From Natronoarchaeum mannanilyticum (GTDB taxonomy: Archaea > Halobacteriota > Halobacteria > Halobacteriales > Natronoarchaeaceae), in the NCBI RefSeq assembly GCF_039522665.1, contig NZ_BAAADV010000004.1, positions 62,001-126,000 on the forward strand: DNA of 64,000 bases, in the 5' to 3' direction. The translations under genes were made by a program, and so were the position numbers. This document shows, piece after piece, positions 36,184 to 44,851 of the stretch. Within the stretch, counting starts at the first letter, position 1. Each line of letters starts with the position of its first letter. The notes under the pieces were generated by a model, which saw nothing but the letters and a program-made list of their open reading frames with translations, was not told the DNA's origin and made no database searches.

Positions 36184-36257
36184 GTCGGTGAATACAATCA
36201 GAACAAATATTCACGCGTGGCAAGCGCGCGCTACGCAGGTCCGCCGAAAGGTAGTTG

Positions 36258-36321
36258 GTCGGAGAGATTTGAACCGCGAGGACTTCGTTTTGCTCGTCTT
36301 GCGCGGTTCAAACCCTCCGAC
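36258..36321. repeat. tRNA-Trp 3'-end-derived hairpin
   Basis: The left arm (36258-36278, GTCGGAGAGATTTGAACCGCG minus its last base in quoting) matches the complement of the tRNA-Trp 3' end (GGTCGGAGGGATTTGAACC) at 18 of 19 positions. The right arm (36302-36321) is its inverse with one small bulge. The loop holds GACTTCG and CTCGTCTTGCG, closely similar to the loop of the tRNA-Glu-derived hairpin at 44.7 kb. Confidence 0.65.
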
Positions 36322-36363
36322 GTGAATACCTCAGGCTCCTCACGTCCGTTTGTCGCCAGAGAG

Positions 36364-36379
36364 AGTGGGGTCGGAGGGA
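36364..36379. repeat. 16-bp copy of the tRNA-Trp 3' end (candidate att site)
   Basis: AGTGGGGTCGGAGGGA here is identical to 40038-40053, which is the 3' end of tRNA-Trp plus two flanking bases. It lies 60 bases from the 3' end of the integrase gene, the usual place for the distal attachment site of a haloarchaeal integrative element. Confidence 0.65.
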
Positions 36380-36439
36380 ACCCTCTCCTGAACTGCGATG
36401 GTCAGTCGGGCTGTACGAGCCGATTTTTGGGCGAATATC

Positions 36440-37147
36440 TCACTCATTGCTGTCTTCGATATCAAGTTTCAGGGTTTTCTCTGCGCGCAGTTCCTCGAAC
36501 CCCTCGCGCTCGGTCGCCTTGTAGTAGTGCCGGCGGATCGTCTCGAGCCGGGCGTTCACTCGCTTGGCGACCGTTTCGATATCGAGCCCACGTAGCAGCT
36601 GCCACGTGATCGATCCGGTGCGGATCGCGTGGGGTGACCGCGACGACGGGCACTTACTGGAGAAGTTCCGCCGGGTGTAATCGCACGTCGCGCGACGCTT
36701 CCCGTGAGGGCACGCCTCGACGACGCACGGCTGGGTGCCCATGTACGACCAGGCGCGGAACGTCGAATCGGACGGGCGTCCCTGCCGCCCGGAGAACAAC
36801 GGTTCTCGACCGTTGTCGTCTCGCTTCGCGAATCGCTCGCGTTCGATGTACGCCTGGAGCGCGTCGACGACGGACTCCGAGATCCCGACGATCCGCTCGC
36901 CTTCCGTCTTGTTCTTGAGAAGGGTCGGCGGTCGGTGACGGAATTCGAGCGTCTGTCGATCGGGATCGAAGTCCCGGAGGTCGAGCGCCCGAACGCCGCT
37001 CATTCGCGCTCCGACGTGCCACGCCACTTCGAGAAAGGCGTGCTTGGGTCGCCCGAAGTGCTTCTGCGACGAACGGTAGAACGACGGGAGCTTCGTCTCG
37101 TCCTCCGCTTTGAGTTTCTGGTCGTTCGACGACGCGCTGTACGCAGC
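36440..37147 (-). pseudogene. Tyrosine recombinase/integrase, N-terminally truncated
   Basis: The open frame (236 codons, first GTG at 37027) contains only the catalytic domain. The residues are Arg in VGARMSGVRALDLRDFD (box I), Lys in KNKTEGERIV, HAIRTGSITW (His-x-x-Arg, box II) and the tyrosine in RRHYYKATER. A cysteine segment (VVEACPHGKRRATCDY) is typical of haloarchaeal integrases. A TGA at 37148-37150 cuts the frame, and the N-terminal core-binding domain (about 150-200 residues) is missing. The gene is probably inactive but still beside its att site. Confidence 0.75.
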
Positions 37148-37169
37148 TCACGGCACCGAAATCACCTAG

Positions 37170-37601
<432 letters not shown>

Positions 37602-37606
37602 GAATG

Positions 37607-37820
37607 ACCGGCGGAACATGATGGTGAGGCGGCGGGGCTATCGGCCCGCCCACGACCGGGGTCGTGCATTACGCCTGTACCACACGACGGTAGATACCAG
37701 CGGATGGGATGCTCGATCGGGATTCGGCCCTCGTGTGGCACGCCAGCACTATGCTGGTATCGATCCTACGGGCTTGAGAAATATAAATTCATGTATGGTA
37801 TTGGCAATTGGTGTTGGCAA
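37607..37820. repeat. Structured repeat, copy B
   Basis: Second copy of the element at 35.7 kb, in the same orientation. H1 is GGCGGG 37631-37636 / CCCGCC 37645-37650; H2 is CACGAC 37651-37656 / GTCGTG 37661-37666; the long-range stem is CCACAC 37680-37685 / GTGTGG 37733-37738; H3 is CCAGCA 37743-37748 / TGCTGG 37752-37757. H2 differs from copy A at two base pairs and H3 at one, all with both partners changed. The distance between the long-range arms is 55 bases in both copies. Confidence 0.6.
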
Positions 37821-37864
37821 TTCGATATCTATGAAGTAATAGTTCACTACAGATGTGAATGAGT

Positions 37865-37960
37865 GGCGGGCACCCACCCGCCCACAGGAGCTCCCGTGTA
37901 TTACCCTCGGTATGCCAATGAATCGACGAGCGGCAGTTCCAAAACCACCGCGAAGTAATA
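37865..37960. repeat. Structured repeat, degenerate copy C
   Basis: GGCGGG (37865-37870) / CCCGCC (37877-37882) is followed at once by CACAGGAG/CTCCCGTG (37883-37898), the same H1-H2 order and spacing as in copies A and B. GTGTATTACC after H2 matches GTGTACTACG in copy A. The later parts are not clearly alignable. It begins 45 bases after copy B. Confidence 0.45.
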
Positions 37961-38122
37961 ATTCGTTCACATGTCCAAAAAGGTTGTCTTTGAGTTTGAT
38001 GTGAATGTTCATCCTCTCGTCTGTAATGAATTGGTTCTCTCGCCTGCCATGCTGTCCGGTGTTTCATTTGGAATCCCGCGGCGCGGAGTACTTTTTCCGC
38101 CGGGTTCCCTTCGGCACACTTC

Positions 38123-38446
38123 CTAAGGGGGATCTCCCGCACAGCGGGAATCGCCCGGCGTCAGCTCGGAGCCGATCGCGTCGACGCCGCTCGACGCAAG
38201 TATCCCTAACTTGTCCGTAACCACCCAAGAATAGCAACTGAACTTGTCGAAATCGGACCGTAGAACAGTGTTGCCACTACGAGGGGCCGCGCTACCGGGC
38301 GAGCGTCGATAGCTTCGAGCGGCGTCGATCACGTCGGCGATATAGGGGAACGACGTAGATTTGAGTTCGCCCAGGAGCGTGTCAATTCGGATCGTTCGCC
38401 CCGCGCGGTCCTCGTCGAACTCGAAGGTGGCGGCGTACTTCTGCAT
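38123..38446 (-). pseudogene. Degraded element gene, downstream part
   Basis: The frame from ATG 38446 gives MQKYAATFEFDEDRAGRTI and then GELKSTSFPYIADVIDAARS, a coherent protein stretch, before becoming low quality. It lies in a different frame from the gene just upstream (38382-38621), and the two overlap, so they look like parts of one gene separated by a frameshift. No function is recognised. Confidence 0.4.
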
Positions 38447-38621
38447 CCCTTCTGGAACGCGCTCGACGCCGCTTGCCGGGCGTCGACGTCCTCAACTCGC
38501 GAGCGTCGGCTTTCGGCAGCACGAGGCGGTGGTTGTAGCCCACGATATCTTCGTTCGGCCCGTCGTTGCTCGGCTTGTACACCGTGTTCGAGCCTTCCTT
38601 CTGCGCCAGGAGGACGTTCAC
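38382..38621 (-). pseudogene. Degraded element gene, upstream part
   Basis: GTG 38621 opens MNVLLAQKEGSNTVYKPSND and continues GPNEDIVGYNHRLVLPKAD, then turns into basic sequence. The GTG overlaps the stop of the zinc-ribbon frame before it (GTGA), a normal operon junction, which supports the start. The gene seems to continue in another frame at 38446. Function unknown. Confidence 0.45.
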
Positions 38622-38908
38622 GGCGATCGACCTCCGGCCCCGCTCTCATTCTTTACCTCCACTGCCGGGTACTCGTTTATCCGCATCACCCCGGTCAGCG
38701 TTCGGATCGGGTTCCACCACGTCGCCGTCTTACAGCGGTGACAGGCGTGTTTGAACGACGTAGGGTTCTCCGGGTCCTCGTCAGCGCGCTTGACCCGGAC
38801 CTGCCCGCACCCGGTACAGACCGCATCGAAGGATGCCTCGCTCGCCGGACTCCGGTGCGTCGAGTTCGGCGGTACGGTCGCGGTCGGCTGGCTCCCTCGC
38901 CACGCCGA
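38618..38908 (-). pseudogene. Zinc-ribbon protein without a clear start
   Basis: The open frame between TGA 38909-38911 and TGA 38618-38620 has no ATG or GTG before its conserved part. It contains two CxxC pairs, AVCTGCGQVRVKRADEDPEN and FKHACHRCKTATWWNPIRT, which should bind one zinc ion. Small proteins of this sort are common in haloarchaeal plasmids and proviruses. Either translation starts at an unusual codon or the 5' end has been lost. The stop overlaps the next gene's GTG. Confidence 0.5.
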
Positions 38909-39082
38909 TCACCCTCTGGGCCGGGACCAATCTTATCGGGATTCCTCTTCTCCTCGTAACCGATTACTGTTCCAGATGATGAACGGTACAAATCCTAAGT
39001 GTAGAGGCTCCCGGACAATGGAATACATAGCTATCTAGGGTGAACCTTTGAGACGCTCTGGTTGAACTACTATGAACAGACA

Positions 39083-39289
39083 ATGAGTGGTCGCTCGTCT
39101 GAGGAACGGAAGGATAATTATCAACACCATGGTGAACGGGTTGTCCAGCGCTATCTCCAAGAGGAGATACTGGAGGATGACGAACTCGAAGCGACCGTTG
39201 AGGATCTCTATTCGGACGGGAAGATCTGGGAAGCTGTCGATCTAATTCTGGAAGGCGTCGAGCAGCAGCGAGAGGAGCGGGTAAACTGA
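39083..39289 (+). CDS. Small acidic protein of the integrated element
   Basis: A 68-residue charged helical protein (SGRSSEERKDNYQHHGERVV, then LQEEILEDDELEATVEDLYS). The composition, with many Glu and Asp, is coherent over its length. An upstream in-frame ATG at 39062 would add seven residues; TATCTAGG near 39033 could be the promoter for either. No family is recognised. Confidence 0.5.
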   Translation: MSGRSSEERKDNYQHHGERVVQRYLQEEILEDDELEATVEDLYSDGKIWEAVDLILEGVEQQREERVN

Positions 39290-39309
39290 CTTCCGCACTT
39301 GCGTACCAT

Positions 39310-39732
39310 TCACTCGTCACGCCAATCACCTCCAGGGCCGGCGCCGATCTCGTCGAGCGAGGTCGCCGCGACGAACTTCAGCGCGAGGACCGATCGGTCG
39401 GGCGTCGGCTCACAGACCGCGAACAGATAGACGCCGGCGTCAGCACGAACCTGCTCGTGTTGCTCGCGTCGGAGGTAGAACCGCCCATGCCCACCGCTTT
39501 CGAGGCGGACCATCGCGCTCTTGATCTCGACGAGCGTTCCCTGTTCGACCACCGGCAGCGCGATGGTCGGCAGCCCGGCGCGGGGCGATATGGTAGTCTC
39601 GACCTCGGCGTCAGCGTGCTCGACCTCGGTATCCGGCAGGTAGGTGAGTTCGGATACCGCGTCGATCACGTTGGACTCCGCGCGCTCGCCCGCTCGCTTC
39701 GAGCTGGCCGATTGCATCGACGGCGTGCTCAC
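39310..39732 (-). CDS. PD-(D/E)xK nuclease-like protein of the integrated element
   Basis: A 140-residue protein. The core is VVEQGTLVEIKSAMVRLESG (about residues 65-84), followed by GRFYLRREQHEQVRADAGVY and LALKFVAATSLDEI. EIK with an upstream acidic residue resembles Holliday-junction resolvase or restriction-like nucleases. A related, broken gene lies at 37.2 kb. The GTG at 39732 overlaps the upstream zinc-finger gene's stop (GTGA), which decides the start. Confidence 0.6.
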   Translation of the reverse strand: MSTPSMQSASSKRAGERAESNVIDAVSELTYLPDTEVEHADAEVETTISPRAGLPTIALPVVEQGTLVEIKSAMVRLESGGHGRFYLRREQHEQVRADAGVYLFAVCEPTPDRSVLALKFVAATSLDEIGAGPGGDWRDE

Positions 39733-39980
39733 GCCGACCACCCCTCCGCCGGATCGTTCCCATGGCAACCGGGCGATGTTTCAGGGTCAGGCGTCCGGAC
39801 GTCGAGCCCGGCAGCGCTCCCTTCGAAGAGTCGCACCCAGGTATCGCACTGTGGGCAACGATGGGCCTGGTCGTCAGCGTCGCCGTAGACCCGCCGGAAG
39901 TCGGCTAAAACGTGAGCCTCGCAGTTGAGACAGTCGGTACTGGAGGGTGACGACCAGGGGGCGATCGTCACGCGGACCAC
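39729..39980 (-). CDS. Small zinc-finger protein of the integrated element
   Basis: An 83-residue protein with two CxxC pairs, TDCLNCEAHV and HRCPQCDTW, about 27 residues apart, and the link FRRVYGDADDQA. It belongs to small zinc-finger proteins common in haloarchaeal mobile elements. TTTTACC at about 40009-40015 lies 30 bases before GTG 39980. First gene of an operon with the nuclease-like gene. Confidence 0.62.
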   Translation of the reverse strand: MVRVTIAPWSSPSSTDCLNCEAHVLADFRRVYGDADDQAHRCPQCDTWVRLFEGSAAGLDVRTPDPETSPGCHGNDPAEGWSA

Positions 39981-40037
39981 CCCCTATAGAAGTTGTGTCG
40001 AGAACGTGGTAAAACCGTCCACGTCCTTTTTATTTCA

Positions 40038-40053
40038 AGTGGGGTCGGAGGGA
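40038..40053. repeat. tRNA-Trp 3'-end att site (right copy)
   Basis: AGTGGGGTCGGAGGGA is identical to 36364-36379. Here it is the functional 3' end of tRNA-Trp, restored by the element's own copy or the original host sequence. Confidence 0.65.
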
Positions 40054-40212
40054 TTTGAACCCCCGATCGACTGATATCTCCGAATCGCCTCGGTACTCCA
40101 GAGCGTCGTCAACGCGAGCGATGATCAGTCGCCCGCTCGGCATATCAGTGGAGTTCGTCACCGGGCGGATATCTCTGGAGTCAGTCGCCATCCCGGACTT
40201 GGCCACGACCCC
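40040..40212 (-). tRNA. tRNA-Trp (CCA) with an intron
   Basis: The 5' exon (40212-40175) begins GGGGTCGTGGCCAAG and ends with anticodon CCA in ACTCCAG. The 3' exon (40075-40040) is ATCAGTCGATCGGGGGTTCA followed by AATCCCTCCGACCCCA. Acceptor stem GGGGTCG/CGACCCC is perfect and TTCAAAT is the T loop. The 99-base intron sits one base after the anticodon, the usual archaeal place, and should be removed by the splicing endonuclease. CCA is not encoded. Confidence 0.9.
40076..40174 (-). ncRNA. tRNA-Trp intron with box C/D guide features
   Basis: The 99-base intron contains GTGACGA (40161-40155, box C), CTGA (40148-40145, box D' position) and CTGA (40128-40125, box D). In Haloferax volcanii the intron of this tRNA is a box C/D guide that directs 2'-O-methylation of the tRNA itself; the same role is inferred here from the boxes. 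Confidence 0.6.
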
Positions 40213-40258
40213 TCGGAATTTCGTTGGCCCGACCGCCCTAAAGTGGTTTCGATTCGGG

Positions 40259-40486
40259 TCAGTCCCGCTCGGTCTCGGCCCAGTCGCAGTCCTGGCATTT
40301 CCGCCCCGTGACGAGTTCGGTGACGCCGGGCATGTAGACGACTTCGAGGACGTCGCCGCCGCAGTCGGGACACTGGCGGTCGGCCTCCTCGATCGCCTCG
40401 GCGTCCATGACGTCGTCGTCTTCGATCAGTTCGGCGAGGCTCAGTGGCGTGACCATGCGACCCTGGACGACGCGATTATCGCTCAT
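40259..40486 (-). CDS. DUF5795 zinc-ribbon protein
   Basis: A 75-residue protein with zinc-binding pairs CPDCGGDVLEV and GRKCQDCDW, and an N-terminal MSDNRVVQGRMVTPLSLAEL. This is the haloarchaeal DUF5795 family. It is followed by the DUF5794 membrane protein further along in the same direction. Function unknown. Confidence 0.75.
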   Translation of the reverse strand: MSDNRVVQGRMVTPLSLAELIEDDDVMDAEAIEEADRQCPDCGGDVLEVVYMPGVTELVTGRKCQDCDWAETERD

Positions 40487-40556
40487 ACCTCACCGAAAGA
40501 AGGGCGCGCGTGTAAAGTCTTGGAACCGCGCCGCGGCGTCGTGACGCCGCCGCGTC

Positions 40557-41507
40557 TCAGAGCCAGGGTTCGCGGCTCTCGCCCGGTCCGTCTTCGGCGT
40601 CGTCCGCGCCGACGGTGTCCCATCCCCGGCTGCGGTCGCCGCCGTCGGGGACCTGCGGGTTCGCCGCGGCCAGCGGGTGGTCGTCGGTGCCACCGACTTC
40701 GGCGGGAGTCTCACGCGATCGTCGCTCCGTCCCGCCTTCGCTCGTCGACGCCGAACCGACCGCCGCGTCGCCCGGCGGTTCGGCGTTCGGGTCGAGCGCG
40801 AACAGCGTCGTCAGGCCGAGCACCGCCAGCGGCGCGTAGTCGCCGAACGGGTAGCCCAGCAGCGACAGCGGGAGCAGCCCCAGCGCGACGGCGCTACCGA
40901 AGCGGAACCGGTCGAGGTGGACCAGCTCGCGCAGCGTCGGCGCCAGCAGCGCGACGGCGAGCGCGAAGCCGACGCCGACGCCCGCCGCGGCGACGCCGCG
41001 GGCGACCAGCTCGGGGTCGGTCACCAGCGCGACCTGCAGGCCGCCGACGTCGAGGCTGGCGAACAGCCCGAGGCCGACGATGACCGCCGGTCGCGGCAGG
41101 AGCTCGCCGATGCGGGCGCTGGCGGTCTGGGCGGCGACTGCGAGGATCACCAGCGCGGCGAAGCGCTCGAAGATCACCATCTCGAGGACGCTCTCGATCG
41201 TCGGCGCCAGCGCCGCCTCGATCGCAGCGAGCGCGAGCAGCGGGACGCCGACCAATAACACGGTCGTCGCCTGCTCGCGCGGGCCGCCGTCCATCTCCGC
41301 GAGGATGACCGCGACGGTCGCGCTGCCGCCGAACACCAGCAGGCCGACCTGCAGGATGCCGGCGGTCGAGTCGAGGGCGCCCGCGAGCACGAGCGCGGGG
41401 AAGATGCCATCGAGCAGCGGCAGGAACATGACGGTCGCCAGGAGTCTGGTCGAGCCGCCGACCAGCTCTTCGATCTCCAGGGCGACCGGGTGTTGGGAGC
41501 TACTCAT
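40557..41507 (-). CDS. DUF5794 polytopic membrane protein
   Basis: A 316-residue protein with about seven to eight membrane helices in the first 235 residues (RLLATVMFLPLLDGIFPALV at the start) and a low-complexity acidic C-terminal tail of about 80 residues. It matches the haloarchaeal DUF5794 pattern. Its function is not known. The adjacent DUF5795 gene lies on the same strand. Confidence 0.72.
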   Translation of the reverse strand: MSSSQHPVALEIEELVGGSTRLLATVMFLPLLDGIFPALVLAGALDSTAGILQVGLLVFGGSATVAVILAEMDGGPREQATTVLLVGVPLLALAAIEAALAPTIESVLEMVIFERFAALVILAVAAQTASARIGELLPRPAVIVGLGLFASLDVGGLQVALVTDPELVARGVAAAGVGVGFALAVALLAPTLRELVHLDRFRFGSAVALGLLPLSLLGYPFGDYAPLAVLGLTTLFALDPNAEPPGDAAVGSASTSEGGTERRSRETPAEVGGTDDHPLAAANPQVPDGGDRSRGWDTVGADDAEDGPGESREPWL

Positions 41508-41510
41508 CGC

Positions 41511-41717
41511 TCACGTCGGGTGGCCGTGCCCCCTGGCCCGCGGGTGGTCGGCGCCGCGTTGCGGTCCCGCCCGGACGCCCGTTGCGCCGGCGAACCAGTT
41601 CGCGCCGTCCGTCCGATTTGTCGCCAGTTTGCTCTCCATCGCGGCTGTAAAGCAGTGGTCCGCGTCCGCGCGCGGCTGACCAGCGATGCTGGCTGCGATG
41701 GAACTGGCGACGTCCAT
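41511..41717 (-). CDS. Possible 68-residue small protein
   Basis: ATG 41717 gives MDVASSIAASIAGQPRADAD and continues to TGA 41511-41513, three bases before the DUF5794 start. TTTATG at 41742-41747 is a well-placed TATA element. The product is basic, unlike typical haloarchaeal proteins, so it may be only a translated leader of the DUF5794 gene. The remaining gap to guaB (41718-41956) holds only promoters. Confidence 0.3.
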   Translation of the reverse strand: MDVASSIAASIAGQPRADADHCFTAAMESKLATNRTDGANWFAGATGVRAGPQRGADHPRARGHGHPT

Positions 41718-41956
41718 ACTACATAATCTATCAGGTGGAGCCATAAACGTTCCGTGAGACGCGGACACACGCCCCGAAACGCCCGATACGGGCGAGTACA
41801 CTCGTCGATGTTCAACTTCGTACACCGATGCGTGGACGTTCGTCGACCGGGCTCTTGAGCACCCAATCGGGCGGCGAACGCCGCGCAGGCGTGACAGATC
41901 TCCCCAGTGGAGCGGCGTCTCGCAACGTTTTTGGGGCGGCGCGGCGGACCACTGAC

Positions 41957-43456
41957 ATGGCGAACGACGTTCCCGACGACGGTCCATTCTCGGAGAAACT
42001 TCGCGTACCGGAAGCGCTGACGTTCGACGACGTGCTGCTCCGCCCCAAGGAGAGCACGGTCGAACCGGACGAAGCCGATCTCGGCACGCGAGTCTCGCGT
42101 AACGTCGAGTTGAACGTCCCCGTCCTCTCGGCGGCGATGGACACCGTCACCGAGAGCGACATGGCGATCGCGATGGCGCGCCAGGGCGGACTCGGCGTCG
42201 TCCACCGCAACCTGGATCTCGACCGCATGGTCGAGGAGATCGAGAAAGTCAAGCGAGCCGACGAACTGATCATCCGCGACGTCGTCACGGCCGAGCCCGG
42301 TCAGACCGTCCGGGAGGTCGACGCGATGATGGAAGGGGAGGGCGTCAGCGGCGCTCCCGTCGTCGACGACGACGGCGAGGTGCTCGGGATCATCTCGGGC
42401 ACGGACATCCGCCCGTACCTCGAAGTCGGCGAGCACGACGAGGTCCGCGAGGCGATGACCGACGAGGTCATCACCGCGCCCCAGGACGTCACCGCGCGCG
42501 AGGCGCTCGAACTGATGTACGAGCACAAGATCGAGCGCGTCCCCGTCGTCGACGACGAGAACCGCCTGTCGGGTCTCGTCACGATGCAGGGGATCCTCCA
42601 GCGCCGCGAGTACGGCGACGCGGCCCGCGACGAGAACGGCCGCCTGCGCTGCGGCGTCGCTGTCGGCCCGTTCAACCTCGAGCGCGCCGTCGCCGCCGAC
42701 GAGGCGGGCGCCGACGTGCTCTTCATCGACACCGCCCACGCCCACAATCGGAACGTCGTCGAGGGATCCCGCGAGATCAAAGAGGAGGTCGACGCCGACG
42801 TCGTCGTCGGCAACATCGGCACGCGCGAGGCCGCCGCCGAACTCGTCGAGTTCGCGGACGGGATCAAGGTCGGCATCGGGCCCGGCTCGATCTGTACCAC
42901 CCGCGTCGTCAGCGGGGCCGGGATGCCCCAGATCACCGCGGTCACGCAGGTCGCGGACGTGGCCAGCCAGCACGACGTGCCCGTCATCGCGGACGGCGGC
43001 ATCCGCTACTCCGGCGACGCGATCAAGGCGATCGCGGCCGGCGCGGACGCCGTGATGCTGGGCTCGTACTTCGCGGGCACCGACGAGGCGCCGGGCCGCG
43101 TCGTCACGATGAACGGCAAGAAGTACAAGCAGTACCGCGGGATGGGGTCGGTCGGCGCGATGTCCGCCGGCGACGACGAGGACAACCGCTACCTGAAAGA
43201 GGAACCAGACGAGGAAGACGAGTACGTCCCCGAGGGCGTCGAGGCGGCGACGCCGTACAAGGGCAGCCTCGCCAGCGAGCTCCACCAGCTCACCGGCGGG
43301 ATGCAAAGCGGGATGGGCTACGTCGGCGCCGAGACGATCCCCGGCTTCAAGGAGCGCGCCGAGTTCGTCCGCGTCTCGGGCGCCGGCCAGCGCGAGAGCC
43401 ACGCCCACGACGTCGTCATCACGGACGAGGCGCCGAACTACAGCCCCGACGAGTAA
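41957..43456 (+). CDS. guaB: IMP dehydrogenase
   Basis: A 499-residue enzyme of normal length. ALTFDDVLLRPKEST opens the barrel; two CBS domains (about residues 100-215) follow; IGPGSICTTRVVSGAG is the catalytic cysteine loop and YRGMGSVGAM the flap. It converts IMP to XMP with NAD, the first step to GMP. The start ATG 41957 fits the length of relatives. The adjacent short zinc-finger gene converges on it. Confidence 0.95.
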   Translation: MANDVPDDGPFSEKLRVPEALTFDDVLLRPKESTVEPDEADLGTRVSRNVELNVPVLSAAMDTVTESDMAIAMARQGGLGVVHRNLDLDRMVEEIEKVKRADELIIRDVVTAEPGQTVREVDAMMEGEGVSGAPVVDDDGEVLGIISGTDIRPYLEVGEHDEVREAMTDEVITAPQDVTAREALELMYEHKIERVPVVDDENRLSGLVTMQGILQRREYGDAARDENGRLRCGVAVGPFNLERAVAADEAGADVLFIDTAHAHNRNVVEGSREIKEEVDADVVVGNIGTREAAAELVEFADGIKVGIGPGSICTTRVVSGAGMPQITAVTQVADVASQHDVPVIADGGIRYSGDAIKAIAAGADAVMLGSYFAGTDEAPGRVVTMNGKKYKQYRGMGSVGAMSAGDDEDNRYLKEEPDEEDEYVPEGVEAATPYKGSLASELHQLTGGMQSGMGYVGAETIPGFKERAEFVRVSGAGQRESHAHDVVITDEAPNYSPDE

Positions 43457-43564
43457 CTACTCGCAGGTCGGGCTGCAGGCCTGCTTTTCCGCGGCGTTGG
43501 CGTCCGGGTACGCTTTGAACTCGCTACCACAGGAGTCACAGTCGTACGTTTCGAAGTCGGACAT
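43457..43564 (-). CDS. 35-residue zinc-finger protein
   Basis: ATG 43564 to TAG 43457-43459 encodes MSDFETYDCDSCGSEFKAYP and ends AEKQACSPTCE. The CxxC and CxxxC pairs can bind one zinc ion. It lies directly after the guaB stop, on the opposite strand. Very short proteins of this type are widespread in haloarchaea; function unknown. Confidence 0.62.
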   Translation of the reverse strand: MSDFETYDCDSCGSEFKAYPDANAAEKQACSPTCE

Positions 43565-43660
43565 GCCAGTCCGAACTACTGTTCGGCGATCCAAAATGCC
43601 TTACGGCGTCGCGGTGCGTCGTCGGGAACCGTCGCTCGGATTCGCGTCGCTACCGCTCCG

Positions 43661-44041
43661 TCATTCGACCGACGCCAGCACTCGCCGGTCGAACTCCCGG
43701 GACGGCGAGTACGTGGTTACCCCCGCGTCGGAATCGTAGTCGACGACGCCGTACTCGTCGAGCATCGGGAGGTGTTTGTGGTGAAGCGAACACTCGACGC
43801 GTCGAACGACTTCGTCGGACGCCGCGTCGGCGCCGGCTTCCGCCGCCGCGATCCGACGGGCGATCTCGCGTCGGTCGAAGGTGCTCGCGTCGGCGTTTTC
43901 CAAGATCTGGATCATCCGACGCCGTCGTTCGTGGCCCAGCAGTTCGAGTTCTCGTTCCAGCACCGCCGCGTTCAGCGGCCGGTCGTCCGTCGCGCTCGAA
44001 CGCCTTTCGCCCCCGAGTACCGGACTATGGTCGTTAGCCAT
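43661..44041 (-). CDS. Winged-helix DNA-binding protein (DUF7344-like)
   Basis: A 126-residue protein with helices ELELLGHERRRRMIQILENA (about residues 32-51) and a recognition part VECSLHHKHLPMLDEYGVVD, the pattern of haloarchaeal DUF7344 regulators. TTATGT at about 44069-44074 supports a leaderless start at ATG 44041. It is the intact relative of the frameshifted gene at 34.0 kb. Confidence 0.7.
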   Translation of the reverse strand: MANDHSPVLGGERRSSATDDRPLNAAVLERELELLGHERRRRMIQILENADASTFDRREIARRIAAAEAGADAASDEVVRRVECSLHHKHLPMLDEYGVVDYDSDAGVTTYSPSREFDRRVLASVE

Positions 44042-44228
44042 TGCTATCGGATTCAACGACGAGCACCTACATAAGATTTGGTTGCTGTACCGGAAACTGC
44101 ATGCCCGTTTTATTACACTAATGTATAGCGGGATAATACCGGCGGGCGATTCTCGTGTCCGCTACACTGTACGACCGCATCGCACCGGTCGACAGTTGAT
44201 ACTACCACGTGAATGATCGCGGGAAAAG

Positions 44229-44302
44229 CGGGCCGGACGCGATTTGAACGCGCGACCGTCTGATTAAGAGTCAGACGCTCTGCCGGACTGAGCTACCGGC
44301 CC
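44229..44302 (-). tRNA. tRNA-Lys (CTT)
   Basis: The 74-base gene begins GGGCCGGTAGCTCAG at 44302, has anticodon CTT in ACTCTTAAT, the T arm GCGCGTTCAAATCGCG and acceptor CCGGCCC plus G. All stems pair. No intron and no encoded CCA. Confidence 0.95.
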
Positions 44303-44399
44303 TCCTGCACTTTCGGGTTACCGGGGTACAGTGAAATACGTTGTGTTTCAACTTCGTGATTGTGGAGCGGTGACGAACCGCCGCACCGACCGCCCGCGC

Positions 44400-44609
44400 T
44401 CACATCCCCCATCCGAACAGCACGCCGCCGACGAACAGGGCGGCGATGCCGACGCCGAGCTGTCCCGTCGCGAGCAGCCCCAGCGACCCGATGCCGAAGA
44501 CGGTCCCGATGAAGAGCGCGGCCCAGTGGGGCCCGCTCCGATCGTCTCGCCTGTCCAGCGCCGCATCGAAGATCGCGGAGCCGGCGATCTCGATGACGTC
44601 GTCGAGCAT
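44400..44609 (-). CDS. Small membrane protein, unknown function
   Basis: A 69-residue protein with two C-terminal membrane helices (ALFIGTVFGIGSLGLLATG and GVGIAALFVGGVLFGWGM) and an acidic head MLDDVIEIAG. ATG 44609 starts the conserved-looking part; the longer frame from 44648 adds unlike residues. No family recognised. Confidence 0.5.
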   Translation of the reverse strand: MLDDVIEIAGSAIFDAALDRRDDRSGPHWAALFIGTVFGIGSLGLLATGQLGVGIAALFVGGVLFGWGM

Positions 44610-44722
44610 GTCGAGACGTTTCCACTCCTCCGAAAAAGTAGTTATCACCCGATCGACCGGCGAAGCGCGCTCGGTGCGAGCAATAACTTTCCGGTGCGTG
44701 GTTCCACAGAAGGATGCTCCAT

Positions 44723-44782
44723 CTGGGATTTGAACTCGATGGCGAGACTCGCTCCGCTCGTCTCGCGTAGTTCAAATCCCAG
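44723..44782. repeat. tRNA-Glu 3'-end-derived hairpin
   Basis: CTGGGATTTGAACT (44723-44736) is perfectly inverted as AGTTCAAATCCCAG (44769-44782). Inside, GCGAGAC (44742-44748) pairs with GTCTCGC (44760-44766). The stretch 44715-44735 copies the complement of the tRNA-Glu 3' end at 20 of 21 positions. The loop, with CTCGTCTCGCG, is similar to that of the hairpin at 36.3 kb. Confidence 0.7.
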
Positions 44783-44851
44783 CGAGTTACATTCCTCTCG
44801 CAAACGTTGCTCGCGACACAGCGGTCGCTCGCCGGTTTGCATCGAGAGAAG

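Noticed and set aside
36017-36223. 68-codon minus-strand frame
   Set aside because: Its translation has no coherent composition and spans an obvious DNA hairpin.
37995-38005. TTTGATGTGAA repeated at 36105-36115, hinting that repeat copies A and B are 400 bp long
   Set aside because: The DNA between the 210-base core and this motif does not align between the two loci, so the match may be chance.
41504-43408. Minus-strand reading frame of 634 codons opposite guaB
   Set aside because: The guaB protein on the plus strand has every family motif. The antisense frame is a by-product of high GC in the third codon position.
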